From contig VZSE01003113.1 in the NCBI GenBank assembly GCA_013398275.1, forward strand, positions 384,204-448,203: DNA of 64,000 nt, written 5' to 3'. The translations under genes were made by a program, and so were the position numbers. This DNA comes from Promerops cafer (taxonomy: Eukaryota; Chordata; Aves; Passeriformes; Nectariniidae). Of this stretch, positions 25,231-38,000 are shown piece by piece (positions within the stretch are counted from its first letter, which is position 1; every line of letters starts with the position of its first letter). The notes below the pieces were generated by a model. That model did not search any database, was not told the DNA's origin, and was given only the letters and a program-made list of their open reading frames with translations.

Positions 25231-28200
25231 CACGAAGTTCAGACACACACACATCATAGCCGTGACTTTTGTCTCTGCTAAGGTGAGGAGGATGAAAGGT
25301 CCCTGAGGAGGAGGTGGGGAAGGAGATCTGCCTTCCCCGCAATTTCTGCTGTAGGGCACCATCGCACCCGGCTGCCAGAGGGTCAGTGCTCAGAGTGAAG
25401 GGGACACGCAAGCCAACAGCCACACTCGGGTGGATTTGTGGCTGATGGGAGACCCGAGCTCAGCTGCAGCCATTCCAAACAAGACGCTCCCCTGAAAGCA
25501 GCCTGTTTTTTTTTACTGCCCTGCCTGCACATAATTGAGGTTTTTTACCCCCATCTCAGCTTGATCTCTTTGCATCACCACCCCACAGCTATTATGAACT
25601 TCTTCAGTTATTTATCTTGTTCAAATATACCGACACGGCCTAAAAAAATCCTCAGGGCAGAGTTTTAGGAAATTGGTCAGAAATCTTAGAAACTGAGTCA
25701 TTTGGGATGGGTTGAACTTTGCTTTTTTTTTTTTTTTCTCCAGCTGCCTGCTGTGTGTTTGTCAGATAGGGATTGAACTGAGAAAGGGTCTTGGAGTTCA
25801 AACGCCTTCCCTGCTGCAGCGAGGTGGAGCATGGCACAGGATGCAGCTTATCACAGATAACAGCTGTGTGTATCAGGGGTCTCCGCTTCCCTCTCCCATG
25901 CTGTTTGCTCGGCTCCCTACCTCTCCCGTGCACGCTGTGTGAGAGGGGGCAGGGGATGGATTTCAGACCCATTAACAGCTCTCCAGCCAGCTAAAGTCAG
26001 TGTCACGGGGCACATCCTGCTGATTCAGCAACAGAGGGCAGTTCCTATCTCAGGGGGAAGGAGAATAAAAAAGAAATAAATCTGCTTCGCCTCAGGAGCC
26101 ATAAGTTGCACCTTTCAACCCTGTCTGGGTGAAATGTGGACTTACCTTACAAAACTATACTGCTTCACTTGCATAGCTAAAGCAGTGTAATTTCTAAGCC
26201 ATTAACAAAACTGTACAGATATAAATTCAGTCCCCAACATTTACCAACCACTGAACTTCAGCCGGAATTGACACTCCATAGAGCTGTGTCCACACTAGGA
26301 TTTGGTGGTTTGAAAGGTTGAGGGTGGGGGAATATTCAGGTACTCAGATCAAAACCATGAATAATTACTTTTGGAGTGGGGGGAAGAGGGGGTTTGCAAA
26401 GACCACTTCTGAAGGTTTGAAATCAATTCACCATTGTTTTGTTATTCCCACTCCTCCCAAATACTCTTTCTAAATCTTACCAGAAACATTATCCCTGGAT
26501 TATTAAAACACCAATGACCAATAGCCAATAATATTTTGATAATAAAACTGCAGTAAAAGGCACAATGTTCTCAATAAACATCCTCTTATTGCATGAGTTG
26601 CCAAAATTCCTGAATTTTGTTTTTAACTTCTCCAGGAGAATAAATGATGATTTTTACATAAGGAATGTTTCTGTTTAAAATCTGTCCCAGGAACCTGGTG
26701 GCCTCTGTTTGACTGTCCTGACTCACCTCCCTGCTGTGCCTGTGACTCTTGGGGGCAGGCAAAAGGGCTCTGTATTTTTGGCATGGTGCTGATGTCATTC
26801 AGGGGACCGTTGGCTGAAGTGTCAGAATTGTATGAGAGCTGCATAGGGTAAGGAGGATGTTGCAGGAACACGGAAGTGTGTGAGAGGGAAAAGGAGCTGA
26901 AAAGTAATGCAGAAGGCAAAAAATGGTTTGTGGATACTTTTCAACCCCAGGCACTCAGGAGGAGGCTGAGAAGGGAAGGAAATAAGAAAAGCAGTATATA
27001 GTGAGCTGAAGAGAGCGGTGACATTTTACAGCAGCTGAAGATCTCCTCCACAGTGTTTGTGCTCCTTTCATGTGGTGTTATCAGAGCTCTTTGCAAGAGT
27101 TTATTATCGTGTTCCCCCAGACAGCAAGCAGACAGCCATCCTGTGACCCACATCCTGAGTTTTACAGCCCTCCTTGTCCTGTGCCATCTGGGGTATTTAT
27201 AGTGTGACCCACCACTGGGAGAGCAGAGGACTTCCTTTATACTCTAAACATTACACTACAATAATAATGAGAAAATGGGACAAATGACAAGCTTTCCTGC
27301 CCAAAAAATGTCATAACCCCCTGCCACTTCAAATGACATGAGCTGGCCAGGTCACCACGCTCATGGCTCTGTGGGTTTCAGGGTACTGGTGTTGTTGTTA
27401 CTATGCTGAAAAGCTAAAGGCTGTACCTGGGGCAGTACATGGAAGGAGAGTCTAAATACGCTGCAGACTAAATCACGTAGGGAAGGGGTAAGAGGAGAAG
27501 CTGAAGCTCCCTGGTTAGGGCAACATCTGCCCACCCTTTCCCAAGGACTGGCTGTCAATGGCAAAGTGAGCTACAGCTGGCCTGCAAATACACTGCTACA
27601 GAGCATAGTATAGCACCTCAAAGAGATTTTTCCTTCTTTTTTCCAGAATTTGCCTTGATCTTAATTATTGTCACAATACGTGATCTTCTTTTAAGAGATA
27701 AAAGGAAGGAGTTGGCTTCCTTCCTTTCTGCATCATCTCCTGAGGTATCACACTTCTGCAGGCTGGTGGTAGCACCTCACTGCATAAATGGTGCAAAGGG
27801 ATTCCCCAGGGGGCTGTTTTTCTTTCCCCCAAGAAAGAGACAATTTTGAGAGATAAAATAGCTTTAATTGAATGGGATAACATACCATTGTTGCCCAGAA
27901 AGGTCAAACAAAGGGGCTGTGGGAGAGAGAAAGAAGATGAGGTATGTGTAGAGTAAGATAAGAGCTGAGGGTCTTATGCGATTATCGAGGGTCAGGTATG
28001 TGTGGGCTAGAGTGGCAAAGAGTAAGTGAGCTTGTGGCTCTCCCACTTAGTGCTGAAAAGGGGGTGAAGGGAAGCCCTGCATCTGGGAGGGCTTTTGATT
28101 GACTTAGCAAGGAAACTTCTGAGTGAGAGCTGAGCAACCTCTGCTCAGCCTGAGCCATCACTACACTTTCCCCCTGATGTGCTTTGCAGGCCAGGGTGGG

Positions 28201-29592
28201 CCTGAGCACGGAGAGATGTGCTTGGTGGGAGCACAGACTGTGTTGGCCAGCCCCAGCCCCTGTCCTGGAGCAGGAAGCAGAACGTGTGCCCCCTGAAGCA
28301 TGCCATGAGAGTACTGGCCAGGTGACATCCAAGAGCAAAAGTGAGAGATGGCTCCCTGCTGGAGGGGCTGGCATCAGCCTTGATACAGCAGAGAGGATGG
28401 GTGGTAGCAAGTGCAGAAAGGTCTCTGCTCTTATGCTTTCACCTTTCCCATTGGGCTGTGTGTGGGGTCCCCAGCATATGGCCAGCCCCTTTCTTCGAAA
28501 TGTCAGGTCTCAATTTAACAGGAGAGTTTGGACCCTGGAGACTTCTGACTTTTGTAGCTAATAGCAAATTCTGTTATGTACATCTGCAAAAAGTAATGAA
28601 CAACATGCTTGAATTGATTCAGGGATCAAAACTAAGGTTTTGAAACTAATAGAAACAAAAAACCCCATATATCAGCAATTGGAAAGAACTGCAAGCATTC
28701 TCCTACCTGCAGAAAAAATGTAGGAAAATTGGTTTCTAGACTCAAATTGGGTGGAAAGTGGGATTATGCTGGACTAGAGATTTTTATACTTCAAGCAGGT
28801 GGGGAAGGAGAGGGTACAGTGAGATCAGGTTGGCTGGATGATGAAGAGGAGAGCAAAACTGCCACAATGATTTCTGTCTTTAGCCTCCCCAGATCTGTTG
28901 GGTCTTTTGTTCCACATGTTTGTTGGTGACACATGAGAGGTACTGGGATGAATCCACTGCTTCTACACAGCAATACACGTGAGTGTGACAGTAAGGTCTC
29001 ACCTGCTTGTGAGCCAGTGACAAAAGACAGAGCTGCACATTCTAGCCATGAGCAACCTACACTTTTGCCTGGGGGAAAACAATTGTATTAACTTGATAAC
29101 TTAGCTCTCTTGAAGTCCTATCAGCACAGATACAGAACATGCCATTCTTTACTGCAACATAGCCAAAGTAAACTATCCCAGTGCCATATCAGCTTTTGCA
29201 AAGGGAGGGGAAAACACTGACATGGAGTGGAAAACGCTCTGACGGCGTAGGTTTGGCCAGTGCACATGGCTGGTTGCCAGGCAGTAAAGGAGGAATCCGC
29301 CATCGCACAGAGGAGAACACACCCTACAGGTAGCAAACAAACAGAACACAACCTGGAAATGAATGTCTGTGCTGGTCTGAGACAGCGTGGATGTGGAAAG
29401 AAATTCTTTAAAGTAAAAAAAAAATTCTGTACCTCATGCTGTAGACACCAGGTTTGGAAGTAGCAGACCCCTGGAGAATACTGCAGCCTTTTAACACTTC
29501 ACCAATACATTTATCTTTCTTGAAGGTAGTGCAAACATCAGAGCACGTGCTCCATTTTACCTCATGATAATAACATCAACGACATCACTACA

Positions 29593-29611
29593 CATGAGTA
29601 GTGTACTCATG
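29593..29611. repeat. Perfect inverted repeat, 8-base arms, 3-base loop
   Basis: CATGAGTA and TACTCATG flank GTG. Confidence 0.9.
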
Positions 29612-30365
29612 CAAAATCTTTATTTGGAAAATGACTTGAATAATAGCACCCCTCTGGTTTATATGTAAGCCCAGAAACAGTATTTGCATTGTGCAGGAAA
29701 AAAATACAAAGAAAATTCTTAAAACCCATTCATCTTCTGATATAATATAAATAGTATTATAATTGCTTACATCTATTTCCTCTGTTTTTATCCCACTAAA
29801 TCTGCCTGTGGACTAGTGAGAGAAGAAAACCAAGGCAATGACATAGTATTGGTTCTGGAGAAAGGCCACGGTATCTTAAAAGTCAGTGTGAAGAATTATC
29901 TATATTGTATAAGGACATGGATACTGATTCACTGTCTAGCACATGTATCTCCTTGTTTTCCTTCCAGGTCAGGAGTGGCTTTCAGAATGGTTTTGATTAC
30001 TTTCTCTGCTGGTCCAGAGCTCTAAAGAAAGCTGAGATTGTGGCTGCTAAGGATAGAAAGTTCCTCCTTCATTTTCTAATATGTATGTTATTGTGGTTTC
30101 TCTTGGCTGGGAAATTTCATTTCTATTTCTAATCTCAGCCATGTGTCGGTCAATTCTGATTTAAGTTCCCTTCACCCTCTCCCTGCTGTGCAGCTCTGCA
30201 TGCCATATTGCAAACATATTTTTCAGCATGGGTGGGAGGTAGCACTGTGGTTTGGGCTTTGCTATTGATATCAGGATTTCCCTTTTTCTTTGTTTGAAAT
30301 TTTTTTTTCTTTGAAAATAGAATTGATGGTAAACAGATTTCATTTTGTCCACAGGGGAGGGACAG

Positions 30366-30389
30366 TTTGCATGAAGATTTTCATGCAAA
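30366..30389. repeat. Perfect inverted repeat containing an octamer motif
   Basis: TTTGCATGAA and TTCATGCAAA flank GATT. The right arm plus one base makes ATGCAAAT at 30383-30390, the POU/Oct octamer. Confidence 0.9.
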
Positions 30390-31499
30390 TTTGAATAAGA
30401 AATCACAATTTTCCAACTTTTCTAATTAATTCAGTGATATAGTCATCATCTCATGAAATCTTCAGCTTGAACCTTTATTTGGATTATGCAGAAGAATAGA
30501 AGTTTGAATTTTGTAAACTCTACTTGTAATTAAAACCCACTCCAGTAAATTAGGGCTGCAGCACTGTGGCTTATTGCCAGTGGAGGGAAATTAGGAGATT
30601 GTTTGATCCTTAACCAAGAAAATACCAATGCCTTCTAAAAGGACAGCTTTACACAAAACATTCAAAAGTCTGACAAGCTGTCAGTTCTCTCCATTCCTTT
30701 TAGACTGTTTTGTCTATCTTCTTTGAGCTGAAGGCTCCTGCCAAGTAAAGATTTATTTCTTGCATATACTTGCCTCTATCAGATTTTGAAGCTGGACAAA
30801 AGGACCCACTTAGCAATTGCAAGAACTTTTGTCATTTAAAATACAAGAACATTTGATTTCTGCATTTCTCCCAATCACTCCACTGTTTTTTTTTTTTCCT
30901 TTGAAAAGAGGCAGTGAAGAAGATATCAACATTTCAACCCAAAGAGAAGGTTGAGCACTATAAAACTTACATTCAGCTAGCCATCCATGTGGGAAAGGGA
31001 ATAGAGTGTTGACTCCAGCTACTTATATTGATTTGTGATACTGAACAGAAATATTTTGCAAAATTCCAATATTTATCCTTAAATAAGCTTGATAGGACTG
31101 ATTATTTTCTAAGGGTGAGAGGTTAATTCTGTGACTTTACCAATTTAAGCATTGCTGTCCTTCCTGTTTTCCCAGAGTCATTGGATGTTTCAGTACAAAG
31201 ACTTGCTCCCCACATCAGGAGCTGAGTCAAGGAAACTTGGTGGTTTTGATACATGATGCTGGTGTTTTCAATGAAGACAAACCTGTGGTATGAAATACAA
31301 TAGCCCTTCTTATGCTTGGGGAAGGCTTCTTGAGTTAACGTCTGACGAGTGATGCTTGGTCAGGTGTGTTTATCACTGGGCATTTCCGTCACCGGAGGTC
31401 TCAAGTCATTCAGAGGCATTTCCCTCCTTTGCCTTCCCATCCCCTCCTTTAGCTGTGGTGGTGGCGGCATTTCAAACACTGAAGAGCTCTGCTCAGACC

Positions 31500-31810
31500 G
31501 CACTTTGTCTATTCCAGCCGACTCCAGCAAGGAGCGTGGCGTGGGGCCCGCAAACAGCGGTTCTTCAGGGAAACCAACTTGCTGCTGGCGCTCGGGAGCC
31601 GCAGGAGGGAGCGCGCTGCCCTCCCCAGATGCGTCGCTCCCGGCAGAGCCCGCCCGCTCCCGCTCCCCATCCCAGTCCCGATCCCACTCCCGCTCCCCAT
31701 CCCACTCCCGCTCCCCCTGCCTCTACCGACCGGGAGAGGCCGTCCTGCCCCGTCCGCGGGGCTCGGGCCTTTCAGCAGCCCCGGAGTTCACGGGTGGCTT
31801 CTCTTCCTCA
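31500..31810. promoter_or_regulatory. GC- and CpG-rich patch below the JCAD 3' end
   Basis: This patch contains CpG-rich sequence on both sides of a short tandem repeat. All three plus-strand frames are open for a long distance here, which is an effect of the repeat and base composition. It could be a small promoter or an enhancer, or part of a long JCAD 3' UTR; the sequence does not decide. Confidence 0.35.
31659..31721. repeat. GC-rich tandem repeat, 18-base unit
   Basis: Units of CCCGCTCCCCATCCCASY run at 31659-31676 and 31689-31706, with a 12-base partial unit between them and a further partial unit after. Only about three to four imperfect units are present. Confidence 0.8.
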
Positions 31811-31899
31811 GATAGGAAATAGGAGCCTGGAATGTCGTGTTCGTTTTTATCTCCCTGCCAGCAGCCGCTTTTACTGGCACCAGCCCCTCAGGATGTGAT

Positions 31900-33555
31900 T
31901 GCCCCCCCTAGATTTCAACAGGATAAAGGGGAGGAGATGGCAGGTCCTCTTGGGATGGGCAGAGCCATCCAGGTCCCGAGTGTCCCCATTAAACATTTTT
32001 TTAAATGTATGGATCAGTCAGGTTTGGGGGGTTTTTGCATGAATTTCTGACAATGCTCATGAAACCAGTATCTTCCCCTGACCTCAGCTTCCCCAGCTAC
32101 AACAGCATAGCAGCAGCATGAGCTGGATACACAGCACGTTGTAAAAACATAATTTTTGAGGTTCTAGCTCTGCTCTTCCCCCTAGAATAAAGGCACTGTT
32201 CCTCACTTTTCACTGTGCTTGCATTGCACAAGGCACTGGAAGCAGCCTGCTGCATTCTCCACCTCTGCACCCGCTCAGCCCTGAGCTCCTGCTCTTGCCA
32301 TTACCAGTGACAGCTGTTGCCAAGACAGTTTTATGTACCCATTGAGACAGGCACTGGCAGTCACCATTTACTGTTTTTTAACCATGTCTGGCATAAAAGG
32401 GGCTCTCTGTTGACTGCAAACTGGCAAAAGGTTTCTGGAAAGGTGGTTCAGCTACGGTACCATCCAGTCCGTTACAATAGCTGACCCATGGCATTGACAC
32501 TGTACAAACACTGAGGCAAAATTGTTCAAAAAACCATACCCTATGGATTTCTCAGTTGTCAGTATCGTAGTATCAAATGAAACTACCAGTGTTGTTAGAG
32601 GAATACACCATTTCTAAAAGCTCTGCTCCTTCATCCACTGGCCAGTCACATACTACTGCAAAACAAAGCTTACCCACTTTTTAGGTTTTAATTTTTTGGT
32701 TTTGGCCAATAAAACTTTCCCTGCAATATTGTTGCCTTTTTTTTTTTTTCCCCCCTTAAGATTTTGGATGTTTATGTGCTTTGGAAAAGTAATTACTTGA
32801 CGTGACTGATGAAGCAGACACACTGCAGAATCAATTAACCTATTCCTATCAGAAGAAAATAAAATGCACAGAAAACTTTTGTTCCATGTAGACATAAACA
32901 GAAGGTAATAGGAATGCTTACAGGGGACAATTTACAGTTCTTCAGCAATCAAGGTTAAATTAAAACTTTAAATTAATTGCTACACATCCCAGCTTCACTG
33001 GTAAGTGCTAAGATGAGAGTTGATGAAGTTCTTTCAGAGTTGTTTTTTATGGGCAGGATTCAGGTGGGGAGGCAGCAGGGGGGAAAAACATGTTTTGTAG
33101 CTATTTACAAGTCCCCAGATGTCCTAATGGTGATGAAGAGAGGTGAATATAGTAAGAGTGGTAGGAACAGTTTGTCAACAAGTATTGCTACACAGCATGC
33201 ACAAGAGTTAATAAAATAAATTATACACCACCATTTTCTCTTCAAGCAAGCTTTAAATAGTCCATATGTAACAGAATCATGTGTTACAGACAAGAAACTC
33301 TTGCTGCCAAAACACTAGATGAGTGTTTTTCCTGATTGTTCTTTCCAAATTACAGACTTAGGAAAAAATATTTCAAGAAATAACAAGATTTTAAAAAATA
33401 AAATTATGCTAAAACCCAGAAAAGGCCAATAGAATAGACTGGTGAAGTACATGAACAAGTCATCAGAAGCATTTTAGTACAGAGGTACAAAAACCATACA
33501 GGAATGGACATAAAGGCTTTTAAGACACAGATACTAAGCAGGCTAATTCAGGATC
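31900..33555. other. Possible distal JCAD 3' UTR or intergenic DNA
   Basis: AT-rich, with no long open frames and a T/C run near 32738-32755. It lies just beyond the proximal poly(A) signal of JCAD on the minus strand. Nothing else is visible. Confidence 0.45.
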
Positions 33556-33575
33556 AAAGGGCAGAATGCATAGGC

Positions 33576-33581
33576 TTTATT
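33576..33581 (-). terminator. JCAD: Poly(A) signal AATAAA, JCAD
   Basis: The minus strand reads ATAATAAAGCC, the canonical hexamer, about 1.45 kb after the stop codon. Downstream T/G-rich sequence supports cleavage here, but use of the site cannot be confirmed from sequence. Confidence 0.45.
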
Positions 33582-34115
33582 ATAAATTCTGTAATTCATG
33601 CATTTGTGTGTGCAGATAAAATATATTTAAAGCCATGTATTTAAATGCCATCAAAAAGACACCTGAACTTCTCCCCAGCAACACCTGGTGACTTCAGGGA
33701 AGAACCCAGTTTTGCTTACTTTTGTGCAGTGGCCTAATCCAAACTCATAATCTGTAAAAGGGAACAAAGTATAAGAAAGCAAGCAGGTATTTTATCTGAG
33801 CCACTTGGCAACATTGGGACAAAGATCCAAACCCACTTTTTGGTAATCAGCATCCCTGGAATGGAATGGCAGCAGCACCAGCCTGGAGAGTTCTCAGTGT
33901 GTTTCAGAAAGTGGCTCCAAGAAAAATGATCCAAGGGTTGAGTGGGAAAAATTAGAAATTAACCCTGTAGTACATTGATAGATGGCTTTTTTTTTTCTGA
34001 GCAAAATAAAGTAGCACTACTGAGTAAGTGGCAATATGGTGTGTGCATTAAGATATACAAGTGAAATCTGCTTGGGGCACCTTCACTCAGGAATAAGTCT
34101 TCTTAAAATATAATT

Positions 34116-34133
34116 ATAATAATAATAATAATT
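34116..34133. repeat. TAA microsatellite
   Basis: Five to six units of ATA/TAA lie within the presumed JCAD 3' UTR. Confidence 0.85.
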
Positions 34134-35024
34134 CTTCTTTATACTTGCCACTTGTTAGCAATTGTTTACATCGTAGAAAAATAGATAGTATTCTGTAACA
34201 AGAAATATAGTTACTTTGTTAAAATGGGCTATTTTAAACCAGCTACTATTCTTTCATATAAAGAATTTCTAAACAGCAAAACAAAAATAGGTAATACTGA
34301 GTGCAAAACAGCCAGTGGTATACTTTGCATTGGTTTGAAACATAGTTGCCAGCTACTATAATTACATGATCTGTACACTGTACTACAAAAGTCTTCCATC
34401 TTTTAGAAGCTTTTGGGTTTTCTTTTTCTTCTTTATAGGTGGCAAGTAAGTATTTAATCCAAGTAAATTCAAACTCTGGAAGTCAGAGAGAATTTCACAA
34501 TCAGTCTTTGCTACCATTCTTTCACATTCCTTCCTCCACACAGTGCAGCAGCACGTTCTACTTATGGCCAAAAATCCCTTAAGTTAAACAAAGTTTAGAA
34601 TGTAGATACTTAGAAGTTTAGCTTATAGATTCACATTATTTTAAAAATAATTTCACTAATTTCCCACGTTTACATTTATACCAATGTAACACCTCACTTG
34701 ATGCATTTCATTATCCTTGCTAAAGACTGAAATAAAGTTCAGATGAAAACTCTTTGCCAATGGTATGTATTGTCTTAAACACTACAAAGCCAGAGGGTTC
34801 TGACGCAGAGGTCAGATTTTTCTGTGGTCTTCACAAGAGTTTCAGACATTAATAGCTAATTCCTAGTGGCAGTGGTAAAGGCATTATCCGTACACCATGA
34901 ACATCACAAATGGAGACAATTTCCAAACATTAAAGAACAAAATCCAAACAAAAAGCACCCAGAAAAAAATCAGTGAAACATTCTTAGTAGAGCTGAAATT
35001 TCTCTATTCTCCGCTTCATCAATC

Positions 35025-35059
35025 TCACACCTTTTCAACTTTGGTGGGGTCATACGTAT
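35025..35059 (-). CDS. JCAD: JCAD exon 4, terminal coding exon (32 coding bases plus stop)
   Basis: A classic acceptor, TTTTTTTCCAG with AG at 35061-35060, is followed by 35 bases that complete an Asp codon begun in exon 3, then encode TYDPTKVEKV and a TGA stop at 35027-35025. The phase is exactly what exon 3 needs (one base carried over). The product resembles the mammalian JCAD C-terminus as I remember it (a YDP..VE.V ending). The last residue is Val in an E-K-V context, which could serve as a PDZ ligand. The exon is too short to be found by open-frame length and was located from splice signals and the expected ending. Confidence 0.88.
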
Positions 35060-38000
35060 CTGGAAAAAAACAAGAAAACACTATTAATAATGTATTGTGG
35101 AATCTATTCAATATTGCTAGCTGTGGAAATGACACATCTTTTCCCTAGTTTTTATTAAAAAAAAAGAGAAGCTGATAATGGACTTGCTGCATTAAAGAAA
35201 CATATCGCGTTCCTGACCCAAATTCTGTATTTTTACCAGTATAATTTGGGAACAACTATGATCAAATGCACAGAGACAGAACTTGGGAAGGCCTTAGATA
35301 GGTAGGAACAAGCACACTGAATGCTAAGTGATTATTTCCAGTTTTCAGGTGCTTTGACAGGAAGAAAAAGACCTAAGATTTGCTCCCCCTTGTACTGAAC
35401 ACTAAGGACCAGTAAATGCTTTAAGCATCCTAGCAGGGTGTGTAAGGCTGGCTGAAGGAGTGATTATGCCATGCAGTCATCAGGGTCTTTTCATTTGATT
35501 GCAAATCCTTCGTTTCAGATTAATTCAACAGAAAACAGGAAAGCACAGCTGCGTTGCATCACTATGGTTAGTCTGTCTCACTTCAGTCTGCGAAACTGCA
35601 GCTCATGTTTCAGCCTTAGTCACTAAAGCACTGGAATGGCTGACTAACACTCTTCTTCACCTCCAGCCTCCCTCCTGCCAGTTCACAGGACATACCACAG
35701 GTTGGTTTTCCTTTTCCCAAATCCCCGAGGTCACTCTTCTATCAGATTTTTTAATTGGATTTATCCCACTGCTGGCCATGAAGTGAGCAGACGTGAGCCT
35801 TTTCCTTCACCCTCGTCACTCTGGGATGAGGATTGCTTTGCCCTGTGCCATCATGCAGACACCTGACTTGCCCCTGATGTGCACGATCACGGCATGTAGG
35901 AGCCAGGGCTACCTAGGGAGGAGTCTGCAGGTGCAGCGGGGCCCGGACAAACCGGCACTGCAGCCGTGCTGCCGCGTGCTGCTTCTGCTCTTATGCAACC
36001 TGAGTATCTGTGCTAACCTCAAACGTCCCTCCCGTAGGCTGTACTCCCACAGCGCTCGCCTTTAAACAGCTGAGCATGAAAATAGTTCCACACATAAATA
36101 TCACACTTTGGAGTAAAACGTTCATCCTCAGGACTTTCGTGTTGATGTGAGTGAATGTCTTCATTCAAACATAAAAGCATTAAAATCCTCCAGGGAAGTT
36201 TTTGCTCCTGCATCCAAGTGTCCATCTGCTACATCCACACTCATGTCAAGGGGGAACTGGCTAAGAAAGGACTTCTGGATTTGGCCCCAGTGGGTGGATT
36301 TGTGGTGCAGAATCTTTTATCACTTCTCTTGCCCACCCTCCTCAAGCTGCTAGTCCAGCCAAGAAAGGAGTCTGTGCCAGCAACACCTCTGATTTCTACT
36401 AAGCCTTTTCTGGTATTTCCAAACAGACACCACATGAATGCAAAAAAATTAACAGGGAATAAAGTTTCTGAGGGCTAGTGTGCTCTAGGAAAATGCTGCA
36501 TCTTTTTAAGCTTAATGCACTGATGACTTAATGCACTTATTCTAAAGCAGTAACATATTTTTGACTGTAAATATTTTGCCATCTAAACTGTTACAATATA
36601 AAATTCTGAAGTGTTCTGTGACAGGTTGACCTAAGAATAAAAACAGATTTGCATTTCAGAAACCTCATTTTCCTAAGGCCAGACACATTCACATTAATAG
36701 AATTCCCCACAAAATTTCAAGGTGCTCACTCTTTCAGGGAGCGGCAGGACAGGGGTGGGGAAGAAGGGAGAAAACCAGGCCACAAGACATGAGGCCTCTG
36801 CATGGCTCAGTATATTCCCTGAAAGCTTACCCATGCCCTCAGCACCTAAACCAAGGACACAAAAGTGCCAGACTCACAGGCCAGGTCACCCTTTTGAGGG
36901 GGACAGACATTGGAGTTCTAGCATTGATACAGAAATGTTTATTCAACATTTGATTAAGCTCATTCAAAATGCTCTCTACAGAAACAAAGCCAGATCAGCA
37001 GCCTCATGTCTTCAAACAGCAAAGGAGAAAAGACATCCAATGCATTTGGGAACACTTGGAGATGTTCTCCTAATGGCAGTATTTGCATAGTAAGATGAGC
37101 TTCTTGCACTCAGTCTTGGCAGGGCTCTTACTCCAAGATGACTGTTCGTCTGCCAAGCTACATTATACATGTGAAAGCCTGTTTCTGCTAAGGGCTGCAG
37201 CCTCTGCGACGGGCCAGGTCTGCAATTATAAGACTAATATCACCCTACCTCGCTCCAAATAGAGTGGCCTTTTAGAATGGAATATTTGCTCTCTGAAAGC
37301 AACAAATACAATGGTTTTCCAGGATTAATTCTCATTTGGGCTTTCAATGGTACCAATAAGCTATTTTGGAAATCGGAGTGAGATTTAACAGAGGAAGACA
37401 CAACATCAGGCCTTTTTACAAACATGAATGTACAGTCCCTCTGTAAGGTGAAGCTTTTGGGGCCATCAAAAAATCAGGGTCTCTTTGGATGGGAAAAGGC
37501 CAGTGGAGGAGCCACCTGCCCACCCCATGTGTGTCACCCTACAGTACTGGTCATGCGCAGCAGGAAGGGACATCCATGCCATCCAAACATGGGGAGGGCT
37601 GTTATGGCTGTGAAGGAACTGCTGCAGTGGGAACACACTGCAGAATACAAGCCTGGCATTGTCAGCAAGAGGGATAAATTTAGACCTAATTTACTGCAGA
37701 ATAACTCTCCAATAAAATGCACACAATCTGTTTTGATACATCCCTGAAGTCATGTCACCACAACAGTTATTTTCTTCACTCCAGCAGAAACCCCAAGGGA
37801 GGAAAGCATATGAAAGGCATGTGGGGCATACTAGACCTGATGGGTACAAGAAAGCTGAATCAGTCTGTTTGAAAAATCTGGTCTGGAGAAATACAGTTCA
37901 GAGCAGAAAGAGAAAAAAATGTGGGATACAGAAAAAGACATGGAGAAAAAAGCTTCAAGGCTGCAGGAGTCAATACTTAGAACTCATACAAGCATTTCTT

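Larger units (their letters stand above)
25240..31340. other. No gene recognised
   Basis: Non-coding DNA of mixed composition with a T run near 25723-25737, a T run near 30887-30899 and two small inverted repeats. AATAAA on the minus strand at 30757-30752 and 30479-30474 could end a long JCAD 3' UTR. Confidence 0.55.
33556..35024 (-). other. JCAD: JCAD 3' UTR (proximal form)
   Basis: From the TGA at 35027-35025 the minus strand is AT-rich and without long open frames. The first good AATAAA on this strand is at 33581-33576, followed by T/G-rich TATCTGTGTCTT around 33520-33530. This gives a 3' UTR of about 1.45 kb. Further AATAAA hexamers at 30757-30752 and 30479-30474 would allow a longer form of about 4.3-4.6 kb. 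A TAA microsatellite at about 34116-34133 lies inside. Confidence 0.5.
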
